From: Methylobacillus sp.
Lineage (GTDB): Bacteria > Pseudomonadota > Gammaproteobacteria > Burkholderiales > Methylophilaceae
Assembly (NCBI GenBank): GCA_031277395.1
Contig: JAITML010000020.1
Location: forward strand, 1-64,000
Length of the DNA: 64,000 nucleotides
Reading direction: 5' to 3'
A program made the position numbers and the translations under genes. This document shows, in pieces, positions 28,820 to 42,404 of this stretch; position 1 is the stretch's first letter; each line of letters begins with the position of its first letter. Below the pieces are notes generated by a model that was given only the letters and a program-made list of their open reading frames with translations, was not told the DNA's origin and searched no databases.

Positions 28820-29196
28820 AATTTTTTCTGACCGCATTCGCCACGCTGCTCCTGGGCGCGAGCTTCACCGCATCCGCCGCCGTTACCGGCAAAGAACTGC
28901 TCAATCGTTGCACCGCTGCCGAAAAGTCGGTGGACAGCAAGGATGAACTCACTAGCGAAGAAGCCTTGGACGGAATGTGGTGCATGGGCTACATGTCCGG
29001 CCTGCTCGACGGTTTCAGCGTCAACGATTACACCGTGGGCGGCGCCAAAGTCATGTGCGTGCCGGAAGAGGGGCTGACGCGCACGCAAGCCCTGCGTATC
29101 GTCAACAAATGGTTCCGCGAGAACCCGGATGCGCTTTCCAAAAATGGCCGAAGAGGCGCGTTGCTTGCGCTGGCAAGCGCGTATCCGTGCAAGTAA
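28816..29196 (+). CDS. Rap1a/Tai-family exported protein
   Basis: 126 residues with signal peptide (FFLTAFATLLLGASFTASA) and the Rap1a family pattern: GKELLNRCTAAE, then GMWCMGYMSGLLDGF, VMCVPEEGLTRTQAL, and the terminal ASAYPCK, giving four Cys at conserved positions. The founding members are immunity proteins against a Serratia T6SS effector, but most relatives stand alone. Here the ATG overlaps the PQQ dehydrogenase stop (ATGA), so the two are translated together. No effector gene is nearby, so an accessory role for the dehydrogenase is more plausible than immunity (inference). Confidence 0.8.
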   Translation: MKFFLTAFATLLLGASFTASAAVTGKELLNRCTAAEKSVDSKDELTSEEALDGMWCMGYMSGLLDGFSVNDYTVGGAKVMCVPEEGLTRTQALRIVNKWFRENPDALSKNGRRGALLALASAYPCK

Positions 29197-29224
29197 AAGA
29201 TGCATTCACGCTTGAGTGAAATGA

Positions 29225-29251
29225 AAAAGCCGATTCATCGAATCGGCTTTT
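29225..29251. terminator. Bidirectional terminator between the Rap1a-like gene and the tRNA operon
   Basis: AAAAGCCGATT (29225-29235) and AATCGGCTTTT (29241-29251) make a perfect 11-bp stem with a 5-base loop. The A and T runs on the outer ends allow termination on either strand, for the Rap1a-like gene (plus) and the tRNA operon (minus). Confidence 0.85.
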
Positions 29252-29258
29252 CGTAATA

Positions 29259-29334
29259 TGGCGTCCCCACGGGGATTCGAACCCCGGTACTCACCGTGAA
29301 AGGGTGATGTCCTAGGCCTCTAGACGATGGGGAC
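29259..29334 (-). tRNA. tRNA-Glu (UUC)
   Basis: 76-base tRNA on the minus strand with encoded CCA. Acceptor GTCCCC pairs with GGGGAC, discriminator G; anticodon loop CTTTCAC gives UUC; T arm GGTTCGAATCC is intact. Second tRNA of the operon, 14 bases after tRNA-Ala. Confidence 0.97.
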
Positions 29335-29348
29335 AGGACGTTCTTTTT

Positions 29349-29424
<76 letters not shown>

Positions 29425-29438
29425 GAAAAAGAGTGCGC

Positions 29439-29467
29439 ATCATAAAGAGATGGGGGCGAATTGTCAA
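29439..29467 (-). promoter_or_regulatory. Near-consensus sigma-70 promoter of the tRNA operon
   Basis: On the minus strand TTGACA (29467-29462) and TATGAT (29444-29439) are spaced by exactly 17 bases. Start of transcription would be about eight bases before tRNA-Ala. A GC-rich discriminator (GCGCAC) follows the -10 hexamer, typical of stringently controlled stable-RNA promoters. Confidence 0.85.
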
Positions 29468-29534
29468 CGCTTTTCACGCTGCAAGCAAAACCTTCTCACC
29501 TCGTAATTTCCGCATATTTTTAGCGGGAATCCAA

Positions 29535-30773
29535 TCAGGGTGAGCAGAATATTTTTTCTCCCAACATCGCCAATCGCGCCGCACCGTAGGCGGCTTCGGT
29601 GTGGGGCGCAACGCTGATGGTAACCCCTATCGTTCGCTCGCGGATTTTTGTCCACGCGGCGTTATTTGCGCCGCCACCTGCGGTGAGGATGGCGCGTAAT
29701 GGGGTTGCGCCTAGTTGTTCCAGCAGCCGATAGCCGAGATTTTCGATGCGTGCGAGGCTTTCCAGCAGACCTTGCAGATAGGTTGCGTCATCGTTGGGGC
29801 GCGGCTCAAGGCGCGGCGCGAGCGCGGGGTCGTTGATGGGGAAACGTTCGCCGGGGGCAGGCAGGGGATAGTAATCAAGATTGGTGGACTGGTTTGGATT
29901 GAGTTGCGAACTCAATGCCGCAAGCCGTTCGCGGCCAAAAATTTGTTCCAGCGTTTTGCCGCCGCAGTTGGAGGCGCCGCCGACCAGCCACATGTTTCCA
30001 TAACGATGACTATAAATGCCGTGCTTGGGCGATTCAACGCGCGTTCGACTCAGCAATTTCAGCACGAGCGTGGAGCCGAGTGAGGTGACAGCCATGCCGG
30101 GTTCGGTTGCGCCACTTGCGAAAAATGCGGCGATGCTGTCGGTAGTTTCGGCGCGTATCACGCAGCTTTCCGGCAGACCGAATAAAGCGGCGGCTTGCGG
30201 CGTAATAACTCCCAACTCGCTGCCGGGTTCGCGCACTTGCGGCAGCAATGCGGCGTATTTCGCGTTGCGCATTTCCTCCGGGTACGCAAGTTTTTCCACG
30301 TCGTAGCCGAGTTTCAGGCTGTTGCAATAATCGCTCAGGCCGGGTTTTCCATGCAGCAGAAATGCGAGCCAGTCGGCTTGGTGCAGAAAATAACGCGCGG
30401 ATCGTGCTTCGGGTTGCTGCAAAAACCACAGCAGTTTGGCGAGCGTGGAGGATGTGTTTGCCTGCGTGTAGCGGTTGTCATTGTAGAGAATTGCGGGCAA
30501 CAAAGGCTGGCCGGTTTCGTCGCATAACAGCGCGGTGCCTGAGGTTCCGCAAAAGGCGAGGGCGGCAATGCGATGACGCAAATCAGCGGGGATGGCGATG
30601 ATGAGTTGCCGCAATACCTGCTGCCATTCCTGCCAGATGTTTTCGGAAAAGGAAACGCCGGTCTGGAAATGTTCCGCTCCGGCGGAATTGATCAGGCTGA
30701 TGCGCGCGCCGCTGGTGCCGAAGTCCAGACCGAGAAAAAGCGGTTCACCCGCGAATGTTGGACTGATGCTCAA
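29535..30773 (-). CDS. FGGY-family carbohydrate kinase
   Basis: 412 residues with the two-domain sugar kinase fold: [17 protein letters not shown] (phosphate 1), [15 protein letters not shown], then the second domain with [14 protein letters not shown] and [19 protein letters not shown] (adenosine/phosphate 2). It resembles the shorter D-ribulose/xylulose kinase-like group shared by cyanobacteria and plants; substrate is uncertain. Start is TTG at 30773, the only candidate before the first motif, which overlaps the end of queF by 29 bases, so the pair is probably cotranscribed. Confidence 0.85.
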   Translation of the reverse strand: MSISPTFAGEPLFLGLDFGTSGARISLINSAGAEHFQTGVSFSENIWQEWQQVLRQLIIAIPADLRHRIAALAFCGTSGTALLCDETGQPLLPAILYNDNRYTQANTSSTLAKLLWFLQQPEARSARYFLHQADWLAFLLHGKPGLSDYCNSLKLGYDVEKLAYPEEMRNAKYAALLPQVREPGSELGVITPQAAALFGLPESCVIRAETTDSIAAFFASGATEPGMAVTSLGSTLVLKLLSRTRVESPKHGIYSHRYGNMWLVGGASNCGGKTLEQIFGRERLAALSSQLNPNQSTNLDYYPLPAPGERFPINDPALAPRLEPRPNDDATYLQGLLESLARIENLGYRLLEQLGATPLRAILTAGGGANNAAWTKIRERTIGVTISVAPHTEAAYGAARLAMLGEKIFCSP

Positions 30774-31164
30774 ACTGCGTCAGATCCACGCGCGGAGCCG
30801 GTTGCCAGCCGGGTTTGCGGTGCTCGGCCACGACATTGGTGAAGATGCCGCCACGCACGAAGAATTTGGCGGTGAGGCGCATGAATCTTGGCTGCGTCGC
30901 AGCGACGAGATCATCAAGAATGCGGTTGGTGACGTCTTCGTGGAACGCACCTTCGTCACGGAACGACCAAATATAGAGTTTGAGGCTTTTCAGCTCCACG
31001 CATTTTTGGTCGGGAACGTAGTCGAGATACAGGGTCGCGAAGTCGGGTTGGCCGGTTTTTGGGCACAAACAGGTAAATTCAGGAATTTCCATATGTATGT
31101 GGAAATCCCGATTGGGATGCGGGTTTTCGAAGATTTCGAGCGTTTTGCCGGGTTGACTAGGCAT
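30745..31164 (-). CDS. queF: NADPH-dependent 7-cyano-7-deazaguanine reductase
   Basis: Reduces preQ0 to preQ1 in queuosine synthesis. Short unimodular form of 139 residues with [14 protein letters not shown] (nucleophile Cys34, acid Asp41) and [13 protein letters not shown] at 31164 (MPSQPGK) is used; the in-frame start at 31200 adds 12 unrelated residues. QueD, the earlier enzyme of this route, is at 62037. Confidence 0.95.
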   Translation of the reverse strand: MPSQPGKTLEIFENPHPNRDFHIHMEIPEFTCLCPKTGQPDFATLYLDYVPDQKCVELKSLKLYIWSFRDEGAFHEDVTNRILDDLVAATQPRFMRLTAKFFVRGGIFTNVVAEHRKPGWQPAPRVDLTQFEHQSNIRG

Positions 31165-31214
31165 GATGAGTTCCGTATAAATCAAACCCGGATTATACAA
31201 AGAAGTGTCTTTCG

Positions 31215-34200
31215 ATGCGCCTTACTCATCTCAAACTTGCCGGATTCAAATCCTTCGTCGATCCGACCACGCTGCATATTTCCGGCCAGCGCGTGGGCGT
31301 CGTCGGTCCCAATGGCTGTGGCAAATCCAATGTGATGGAGGCCGTGCGCTGGGTGCTGGGTGAATCCTCGGCCAAGGAAATGCGCGGCGAATCCATGCAG
31401 GACGTGATTTTCAACGGCTCCGCCAATCGCAAACCGGTTTCACGCGCGAGCGTCGAATTGCTGTTTGACAATAGCCTGGGCGGTGCGAGCGGCGAATGGG
31501 CGCAATATGCCGAAATCTCGGTCAAGCGCGTGCTGCACCGCGACAGCGGCTCAACCTATTACATCAACAATACGCCGGTACGACGGCGCGATGTGGCGGA
31601 TCTGTTTCTTGGCACCGGCCTTGGTGGCCGCGCCTATGCCATCATCGGGCAAAACACCATTTCACGCATCGTTGAAGCCAAACCTGAAGAATTGCGCGTG
31701 TTTCTCGAAGAAGCCGCCGGGATATCCAAATACAAGGAACGGCGACGCGAAACCGAGTTGCGTTTGCGCGACACGCGGGAAAATCTGGTGCGTGTGGAAG
31801 ATATCCGGCAGGAGCTGAACAAACAAATCGAACGGCTGGAATCGCAAGCCGTGGTCGCGCAGGAATATCACCAGTTGCGCGAGGCGCAGGCCAAGGCGCA
31901 GGCGCAATTCTGGCTGTTGAAGAAACGCGATGCGGGCGCGGCTTGGGAGCGGTCGCAGCGGCAAGTGGAAAAACTCGTGATCGAGTTGGAGGCGCAGACC
32001 GCGCAATTGCGCAAAACCGAAGCCGAACTGGAGCAGTTGCGGCAGGAGCATCATGCCGGAGGCGAGGCGGTGCAGGTTGCGCAGGGTCGTTATTACGAAG
32101 CCAATGCGCAGGTTTCCGCGCTGGAACAGCAACTGCGCCATACCCACGAAACCCGTGAACGTTTAGCGCAGCAATTGCGCCAGATCGAAAGTGAGCAGGA
32201 ACGCGCCGCGATTCAGAAGGAAGAACATGGCCGCCAATTTGAAGCCCAGCGTGCGCAGCAGCAACAAGCCACCGCCGATGCGGAACGCGCCGAGCAGGAT
32301 TTGCAGACGGCGCGTGCGAGCCTGCCCGCCGCCGAGCAACAGGCAAGTGATGCGCAGACTGCATTCAATAAAGTCCAGACCACCATTGCGCAAAACGAGC
32401 AACAGGTTCAGTTGGAGCTTACGCATCTTGGACACGCGCGCCGCTCGCTCGCCGAGATCAACATGCGGCTGGAGCGGCTTGCCGAGGAAAGCCGGCAACT
32501 GGTATTGCCCGATCCCGACATACTCGCTGTCAAGGAGAATGACAGCACGGTGCTGCAACAGGAACTTTCCGCGCTCGAAACGGCGCTGGCAAAACACACC
32601 GAGGCGGAATCCGGCCAAGTCGAACAACTGAAAAATCTGCAACAGGAAACCCAGCGCCACGCCCATGCAATTGCGCAAGCCGAGGCGCAACTGGCCGCAT
32701 TGCAGAAATTGCAGCAAGCCTTGGGACATGAGGACAAGCTGGACGGCTGGTTGTCGCGTTTCGGCATCGCGGGTGAAAAGCGGCTGTGGCAATTCCTTGA
32801 AGTCGCATCCGGCTGCGAAACCGCGCTGGAAGGTGTGCTGGGTGCGCGTTTGAACGCGATACCGGGCGCGCAGACAAGCTCGGTCAGACCGCCATCCGCC
32901 GTGGTGTTGTTTGATGAAGGCGAGGGCGGTAGTACCGCTCGCGCCCATGCGGCAGGCTGGAAACCATTGGGTGAATTCGTGCAGACCGCCAACGTGAAAT
33001 TGCGCGGCGTGCTGGATGATTGGCTCACCAATGTCTGGCTCGCACCCGAAGGTTGCGACATCGGCGCGGCGCGCAGGCAATTGAATCCCGGCGAATGGCT
33101 GGTAACGCGCGAGGGTGATGTTTACACCCGCCACAGCACTGCACTTTATGTGCCGCAATCCGGTTTGCACGGCGTGCTGGAACGCCAGCGGGAACTGGCG
33201 CAAATTGCAGCCGACTTGCCCGCGCTCAAGGAAAAACAACAAGCACAGGAAGCCGCGCTGCAGGCGGCGGAGCAGGCATTGCAAAACCTGCGTCGCGAGA
33301 TTGCCGATACGCAAACCGCGCAGCGCCAGAAAACCTCCGCCTTGCACACCGCACGTCTGGAATTTCAGCGGCTGGAACAGCAGCAGCAGCATATCCGCGA
33401 CCGTCAGCAACAGTTGACGCTGGAACGCAGCGGTTTGGCGGAGCAAAAAACCGGAATCGAAGCGCAATTCTCGGAACGTGACAAGGCAATTGCCGCGCTG
33501 CAAGCCGGAATGGACGATTTGCGCGCGGAGTGCGACAGCGCCGGACGGCTGCGGCAGGAGGCCGATTCGGCGCTCCGGCAAGCGCAGGAACGCTTGATGG
33601 AAGCAGAAAAACTGGCGCAACACCAAGCATTTTCTGTGAAGATAATATTAAATAATATCAATGAGTTAGAAAATAAAATTAAAGATATAGATGAAGTTAT
33701 ATTAGCGTTGGCGGAACGCAAAATCGAGACTGAAAATCAGTTGGCGCAAGCCTCGCTCGATACCTTGAATTCCGATCTGGAAGCTGCGCTTGAAGTGCGT
33801 CGGCAAGGTGAGGAAGGGCTGGCCGAAGCGCGCAATGTATTGTCCGGGATTGAGCAGCGTTTGCTTGAAATGGAGCGCGCCCGCCTGCAAACCGAGCAGC
33901 AGCTTCATCCGCTGCGCGATAAGCTGGAGCAGGGGCGTTTGCAGGAACAACAGGCGCGGCTGCATTTGGAAAGCTGCACGGAACAGCTTGCCACAATGGA
34001 GGTAGACGAGACGAAGCTGGAAGAGGATTTGCCAAAGAACGCCAAAGCCGACGAGTTTGATCGCGAAATAAAGCGTCTTGAGGGGGTGATCGAAGCCATG
34101 GGCGCAGTCAATCTCGCGGCGATACAGGAGTTGGCGAGCGAGCGCGAGCGCAAGACCTATCTCGACAGCCAGGCCACTGACCTGGAGGAGGCGGTGGCGA

Positions 34201-34721
34201 CGCTGGAAGGGGCGATCCATCGCATAGATCGCGAAACGCGCAGCCGCTTGCAGGAAACCTATGACGAAGCCAACCGGCATTTCGGCGAATTGTTCGCCAC
34301 GCTGTTTGATGGCGGACAAGCGCAGCTGCAACTGCTGGGCGACGAAATCCTGGATACCGGCATACAGGTTTTCGCGCAACCGCCCGGCAAGAAAAACACC
34401 AGCATCCATCTGCTTTCCGGTGGTGAAAAGGCGCTCACCGCAATCGCGCTTGTATTTGCGCTGTTCCGCCTCAATCCCGCGCCGTTCTGCCTGATGGACG
34501 AAGTCGATGCGCCGCTTGATGACAGCAATACCGAACGCTTCTGCAACCTCGTCAGCAAAATGGCCGAACGCACCCAGTTCATGTTCGTGAGCCACAACAA
34601 AATCACCATGGAAATGGCGCAGCAACTGATAGGCGTCACCATGCAGGAATCCGGCGTGTCGCGCATTGTGGAAGTGGACATGGAAGCGGCAATGAAAATG
34701 CAGACGGAGATGGCGGCGTAA
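31215..34721 (+). CDS. smc: Chromosome segregation protein SMC
   Basis: 1168-residue condensin ATPase. N-terminal head with Walker [17 protein letters not shown], coiled coil rich in Gln/Ala/Glu, hinge (about 505-640, including [12 protein letters not shown]), returning coil, and C-terminal head with signature [18 protein letters not shown] and Walker [16 protein letters not shown]. It likely acts with ScpAB, which are not in the window. A 60-base tract at 33641-33700 (residues about 810-829, Asn/Ile/Lys-rich) has only nine G or C, unlike the rest of the gene. Start ATG 51 bases from divergent queF. Confidence 0.97.
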   Translation: MRLTHLKLAGFKSFVDPTTLHISGQRVGVVGPNGCGKSNVMEAVRWVLGESSAKEMRGESMQDVIFNGSANRKPVSRASVELLFDNSLGGASGEWAQYAEISVKRVLHRDSGSTYYINNTPVRRRDVADLFLGTGLGGRAYAIIGQNTISRIVEAKPEELRVFLEEAAGISKYKERRRETELRLRDTRENLVRVEDIRQELNKQIERLESQAVVAQEYHQLREAQAKAQAQFWLLKKRDAGAAWERSQRQVEKLVIELEAQTAQLRKTEAELEQLRQEHHAGGEAVQVAQGRYYEANAQVSALEQQLRHTHETRERLAQQLRQIESEQERAAIQKEEHGRQFEAQRAQQQQATADAERAEQDLQTARASLPAAEQQASDAQTAFNKVQTTIAQNEQQVQLELTHLGHARRSLAEINMRLERLAEESRQLVLPDPDILAVKENDSTVLQQELSALETALAKHTEAESGQVEQLKNLQQETQRHAHAIAQAEAQLAALQKLQQALGHEDKLDGWLSRFGIAGEKRLWQFLEVASGCETALEGVLGARLNAIPGAQTSSVRPPSAVVLFDEGEGGSTARAHAAGWKPLGEFVQTANVKLRGVLDDWLTNVWLAPEGCDIGAARRQLNPGEWLVTREGDVYTRHSTALYVPQSGLHGVLERQRELAQIAADLPALKEKQQAQEAALQAAEQALQNLRREIADTQTAQRQKTSALHTARLEFQRLEQQQQHIRDRQQQLTLERSGLAEQKTGIEAQFSERDKAIAALQAGMDDLRAECDSAGRLRQEADSALRQAQERLMEAEKLAQHQAFSVKIILNNINELENKIKDIDEVILALAERKIETENQLAQASLDTLNSDLEAALEVRRQGEEGLAEARNVLSGIEQRLLEMERARLQTEQQLHPLRDKLEQGRLQEQQARLHLESCTEQLATMEVDETKLEEDLPKNAKADEFDREIKRLEGVIEAMGAVNLAAIQELASERERKTYLDSQATDLEEAVATLEGAIHRIDRETRSRLQETYDEANRHFGELFATLFDGGQAQLQLLGDEILDTGIQVFAQPPGKKNTSIHLLSGGEKALTAIALVFALFRLNPAPFCLMDEVDAPLDDSNTERFCNLVSKMAERTQFMFVSHNKITMEMAQQLIGVTMQESGVSRIVEVDMEAAMKMQTEMAA

Positions 34722-34765
34722 GCTGCTTTGCATTGCCGGGATTCGCAGGCTCGTTCCAATCTACG

Positions 34766-34771
34766 TATAAT
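34766..34771 (+). promoter_or_regulatory. Candidate -10 element of the zipA-ligA unit
   Basis: A perfect TATAAT at 34766-34771 lies 35 bases before the zipA start, in the 85-base gap after smc. No good -35 hexamer is found at 16-18 bases, so the promoter is tentative. Confidence 0.3.
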
Positions 34772-34806
34772 TCGGGGAATGACGAAAATAACAGGAGCTC
34801 GATAGC

Positions 34807-39013
<4,207 letters not shown>

Positions 39014-39014
39014 G

Positions 39015-39782
39015 ATGAAAGTTTTCAGGGCTGCATTACTGGCTGTCGCGTTGCTGTTCACGCATGCCTTGGCCCATGCTGAAATCCTCACCGTTGCTGT
39101 AGCCGCAAACATGAAATTCGTATTCGGTGACTTGGCCGCCGTGTTTACTAAAGAGAGCGGCATCGCCATCCAGCCTGTCTATAATTCTTCCGGAAAACTT
39201 GTCGCGCAGGTGCGGGAGGGTGCGCCCTATGATGTGTTTCTCGCTGCCGACATGGAGTTTCCTGCCAAGCTGGTTGAATCCGGGCAGGCCGCAGCAAAAC
39301 CCGAAATTTATGCCTACGGCAAACTCGTATTATGGACGCTCAATGACAAGCTTGATCTGGGTTCGCTGGCTGTGTTGCGCGATGCGCGTGTCAGGAAAAT
39401 CGCCATCGCCAATCCCAAAGTCGCGCCTTATGGCCGCTTGGCGATGAATGTCGTGCATGGCATTGCGAATAATCATGGCAAATCGCCGAGCGCGGATATC
39501 ATGTCCAAGTTGGTCTATGCCGAGGATATCGCGCAAGTCGCGATGCTGGTCGATAGCGGCAATGCCGATGTCGGCCTGACGGCGAAATCGCTGCTTATGT
39601 CGTCCGAGAATGCAAGGCGTGGATACTGGATGGATATTCCCGGCGATGAAGTCGCCCAAGGCGCGGTCATCCTGAAATACGGCCAGAGCAAACACGGCGA
39701 GGCGGCGCGCAAGTTTTACGATTTTTTGTATTCGGCACGGGCGCGCGCGATATTGGAAAAATTTGGTTACGGCTTGCCATGA
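39015..39782 (+). CDS. modA: Molybdate ABC transporter, periplasmic binding protein
   Basis: 255 residues. Signal peptide (FRAALLAVALLFTHALAHA) and ModA features: VAVAANMKFVFGDLAAVF, YNSSGKLVAQVREGAPYDVFLAAD, the IANPKVAPYGRLA block and GYGLP end. Binds molybdate, possibly tungstate. ATG at 39015 begins one base after the TPR gene stop. The stop overlaps the TOBE gene start (ATGA). Confidence 0.93.
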   Translation: MKVFRAALLAVALLFTHALAHAEILTVAVAANMKFVFGDLAAVFTKESGIAIQPVYNSSGKLVAQVREGAPYDVFLAADMEFPAKLVESGQAAAKPEIYAYGKLVLWTLNDKLDLGSLAVLRDARVRKIAIANPKVAPYGRLAMNVVHGIANNHGKSPSADIMSKLVYAEDIAQVAMLVDSGNADVGLTAKSLLMSSENARRGYWMDIPGDEVAQGAVILKYGQSKHGEAARKFYDFLYSARARAILEKFGYGLP

Positions 39783-40243
39783 ATCAACTAAAAGGAATCA
39801 TCACCGCCATCCAAAGTAACGGGCATTTGTCGCTCGTTGACGTCAGCATTGGCAGCGACACATTCACTTCCATCCTGCTCGAAACACCGGAAAATACGCC
39901 TTGGCTCAAACTCAACAATCCGGTCGAGCTCATGTTCAAGGCAACCGAAGTGGCGCTTGGCAAAAATTTGTCCGGGATGCTCAGCCTGCGCAATCGCATT
40001 CCCGCCACGGTGCGCGGTATCCGGCGCGGCGAAATTTTGAGCGAGGTTGAACTGGATTATCGCGGCCAGCCGTTTTATAGCATCGTCACCACACGCGCCG
40101 TCGAACGGCTGGAGCTCGTGGTGGGCGATGTTGTGGAGGCGCTCGTTAAGTCCAACGAAATGTCGCTCAGAGAGATCGCGCAAGAACCCCCCTCCTCCCA
40201 TCACGAAAGCAGGGCAGGGGAGAACGGGGGGAATCCGTCATGA
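39779..40243 (+). CDS. TOBE/Mop-domain molybdate-binding protein
   Basis: 154 residues with two successive TOBE/Mop units (from LKGIITAIQSNGHLSLVDVSIG and from LRNRIPATVRGIRRGEILSEVELDYRG), each a small beta barrel binding molybdate. It may store cytoplasmic molybdate or modulate the transporter, since ModC here lacks a long C-terminal TOBE pair. The last 20 residues (from EPPSSHHESRAG) are coded by a C-run/G-run palindrome and look grafted on. The stop overlaps the modB ATG. Confidence 0.85.
   Translation: MNQLKGIITAIQSNGHLSLVDVSIGSDTFTSILLETPENTPWLKLNNPVELMFKATEVALGKNLSGMLSLRNRIPATVRGIRRGEILSEVELDYRGQPFYSIVTTRAVERLELVVGDVVEALVKSNEMSLREIAQEPPSSHHESRAGENGGNPS
40187..40231 (+). repeat. GC palindromic element at the 3' end of the TOBE gene
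   Basis: Six Cs at 40187-40192 and CCTCC are mirrored by AGGGGAG and six Gs at 40226-40231, forming an imperfect inverted repeat inside coding sequence just before modB. The composition resembles the palindromic element after glgA. Confidence 0.45.
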
Positions 40244-40911
40244 ACTACGATTGGGCGCCGCTGCTGCTGAGCTTCAAGCTTGCCGCCGTGACGACGCTGA
40301 TACTTGCCGTGATCGGCATCCCTTTCGCATGGTGGTTATCCATCACGCGGACGCGCTTCAAGCCCGCGCTGGAAGCTTTGGTCAGCATGCCGCTGGTATT
40401 GCCGCCTTCCGTGCTGGGTTTTTACTTGCTGCTTGCGTTCAGCCCCAATAATTTTTTCGGAAAATTTATCGATGACTGGTTCGGCGTGCGACTTGCATTC
40501 AGCTTCGAAGGGCTCGTGATCGCCTCGGTTATTTTCAGCCTGCCATTCATGGTGCATCCGGTGCAATCCGGCTTTCAAAGCCTGCCGGCTTCGCTTTCGG
40601 AGGCCGCATACACACTGGGCAAGTCGCGTTTCGTCACTTTTTTGCGCGTGCTGCTGCCCAATATCAAACCCTCGCTGCTTGCAGGCATCGTGCTCGCATT
40701 TGCGCATACGATAGGCGAATTTGGCGTGGTTTTGATGATAGGCGGCAAGTTGCCGAATGAAACACTCACAGCCTCCATCGCCATTTACGATGAAGTGGAA
40801 TCAATGCACTACGCGACCGCAAATTTCTACGCGATGATACTGTTTGCGATCTGCTTCACGATTTTGCTCGTGGTATATGTGTTCAATAAACGAATTTTGC
40901 GGGCAGGCTGA
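40240..40911 (+). CDS. modB: Molybdate ABC transporter permease
   Basis: 223-residue inner-membrane permease with about five to six transmembrane helices. The EAA-like loop that contacts ModC reads SLSEAAYTLGKSRFVTFLRVLLPNIKPSLLAG, followed by GEFGVVLMIGG. Start ATG overlaps the TOBE stop by four bases; its stop shares a base with modC. Confidence 0.94.
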   Translation: MNYDWAPLLLSFKLAAVTTLILAVIGIPFAWWLSITRTRFKPALEALVSMPLVLPPSVLGFYLLLAFSPNNFFGKFIDDWFGVRLAFSFEGLVIASVIFSLPFMVHPVQSGFQSLPASLSEAAYTLGKSRFVTFLRVLLPNIKPSLLAGIVLAFAHTIGEFGVVLMIGGKLPNETLTASIAIYDEVESMHYATANFYAMILFAICFTILLVVYVFNKRILRAG

Positions 40912-41780
40912 TGCAAATTACCCTGCATAAAACTCTTAACGGCCCGCAAGGTGTATTCACGCTGAATGTCGATCTGCGCGTGGAAGAGGGTGAACTGCTG
41001 GTGCTGACCGGCGCTTCCGGCGCGGGGAAAACCATGTTGCTGCGCTGTGTGGCCGGGCTGGAGAAGCCGGATTCCGGCGTCATCCGCTACCGCGATGAAA
41101 GCTGGTATGACAGCGCGCACGGCATCTGTCTGCCCATACAGCAGCGCCATGCCGGATTCATGTTTCAGGACTACGCGCTTTTTCCCAACTTGACGGTGCG
41201 CGGTAATATCGAATTCGCGCAACGCAAAGGCGCATCGCGCAAGCGTGTGGATGAGCTGCTGGAAATGATGGCGCTGGGTGATCTGCAGCACAGCAAGCCA
41301 GCCACGCTGTCGGGCGGGCAGAAACAGCGCGCCGCACTCGCTCGCGCGCTTGCCTCCGAGCCGCGATTGCTGCTGCTTGACGAGCCGCTCTCCGCGCTGG
41401 ATCGTGAAACCCGGCTGCGCTTGCAGGACGAGATCCTCAACATGCACCGTCAGTTCGGGCTGACCACGCTATTGGTCAGCCACGATATTAGCGAAATTTA
41501 CAAACTTTCTCGCCGCGTTGTCATACTCGAATCCGGCCTCATTGCACGTGAAGGCGCTCCGGCGGACGTATTCGGCGCCGGACGCGATGGCGGAAAATTC
41601 CGCTTCGCTGGCGAAGTGCTCGCAATCGAGCAGGCCGATGTCGTATTCGCCATCTCCATCCTCGTCGGCAACCAAATCGTACGCATCATTGCCACTCCCG
41701 ATGAAGCCGCCCAACTAAAAGTCGGCAGCCGCATCATGCTGCTTTCCAAGGCGTTCAATCCGATGTTGCAGGTAGTTTGA
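40911..41780 (+). CDS. modC: Molybdate ABC transporter ATP-binding protein
   Basis: 289 residues. Walker A TGASGAGKTMLLRC, Q-loop FMFQDYALFPNLTV, signature LSGGQKQRAALARALA, Walker B LLLLDEPLSALD and H-loop VSHDISE. The C-terminal part (about 230-289) is a single short regulatory domain, shorter than the E. coli ModC form (352 residues). Last gene of the mod operon. Confidence 0.93.
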   Translation: MQITLHKTLNGPQGVFTLNVDLRVEEGELLVLTGASGAGKTMLLRCVAGLEKPDSGVIRYRDESWYDSAHGICLPIQQRHAGFMFQDYALFPNLTVRGNIEFAQRKGASRKRVDELLEMMALGDLQHSKPATLSGGQKQRAALARALASEPRLLLLDEPLSALDRETRLRLQDEILNMHRQFGLTTLLVSHDISEIYKLSRRVVILESGLIAREGAPADVFGAGRDGGKFRFAGEVLAIEQADVVFAISILVGNQIVRIIATPDEAAQLKVGSRIMLLSKAFNPMLQVV

Positions 41781-41857
41781 TGTGGGCAGGGTTAGTTATG
41801 GAAGCCAGCTTGGAAGAGAGGTTGGTTGGGCGGAATCATATTAGCGAGGTTGAAGAA

Positions 41858-41878
41858 TATATTATTTAACATAATATA
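41858..41878. repeat. AT-only palindrome between modC and rrf2
   Basis: TATATTAT (41858-41865) and ATAATATA (41871-41878) pair perfectly around TTAAC. It lies in the 150-base gap between converging genes, which otherwise shows nothing coding. It may be a weak terminator or protein-binding site. Confidence 0.35.
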
Positions 41879-41930
41879 CATTATGCGAAACACAGGATGC
41901 GGAGCGAAGGCACGGCAAACACCTTCCAAC

Positions 41931-42404
41931 TCAGGACGGAACATCACCAGCTTGGATCTCCTGCGTATAAGGCAATTCATGTATCTGGTACTTGCCGGAC
42001 TTCACCGCGCCGCCCAGCAATTCCAGCGTCTGCTTTTCCAGAAAAGTAATAAGGCTGGTTTTTATGGGATGCCAGTGGTCGTGAACTGGGCATTTGGTGG
42101 TGGGGTCGCAGACTTTGAAGCCGAGCAGGCATTCCTGGGTGAATATGCTGTTTTCGGTGATGGAGAGGATATGCAGCAGGTTAATGTCACTGGCAGGTCT
42201 TCCCAGGCTGAAACCGCCGCCCGGGCCTGGGGTGGATTTCGCAAGCCCCTGCCCGGTCAGTTGCGGCATAATGGAGGAGAGATAGCTCGGCGGCAGGCCA
42301 AGTTTGCGGGCGATATCGTTGCCGGTTACCTTGACTTCCGGCTCCAGCGTGGCGAGGTAGATCATGGCCTGGAGCGCGTACTGGCTGGTTTTGGAAATCA
42401 TCAT
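41931..42404 (-). CDS. Rrf2-family transcriptional regulator, probably Fe-S binding
   Basis: 157 residues. The winged helix (SKTSQYALQAMIYLA, then ARKLGLPPSYLSSIMPQLTGQGLAKSTPGPGGGFSL) is the Rrf2 fold, and three Cys in CLLGFKVCDPTTKCPVH (C-x6-C-x5-C) match cluster ligands in NsrR/IscR-type members. A NO- or iron-responsive repressor is likely. It overlaps the DUF3079 gene by four bases and lies next to a Dnr-type regulator. The start could also be the second Met codon at 42401. Confidence 0.87.
   Translation of the reverse strand: MMISKTSQYALQAMIYLATLEPEVKVTGNDIARKLGLPPSYLSSIMPQLTGQGLAKSTPGPGGGFSLGRPASDINLLHILSITENSIFTQECLLGFKVCDPTTKCPVHDHWHPIKTSLITFLEKQTLELLGGAVKSGKYQIHELPYTQEIQAGDVPS

Noticed and set aside
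28816-29196. T6SS immunity assignment for the Rap1a-like protein
   Set aside because: No effector, VgrG, Hcp or PAAR gene lies near, and the gene is coupled to a PQQ dehydrogenase.
32163-33626. 487-codon open frame antisense to smc
   Set aside because: Shadow of the Gln/Ala-rich smc coiled coil; Leu/Gln/Arg-rich with no family.
33702-34733. 343-codon open frame antisense to the smc head
   Set aside because: Shadow of the conserved ATPase head; no plausible start context.
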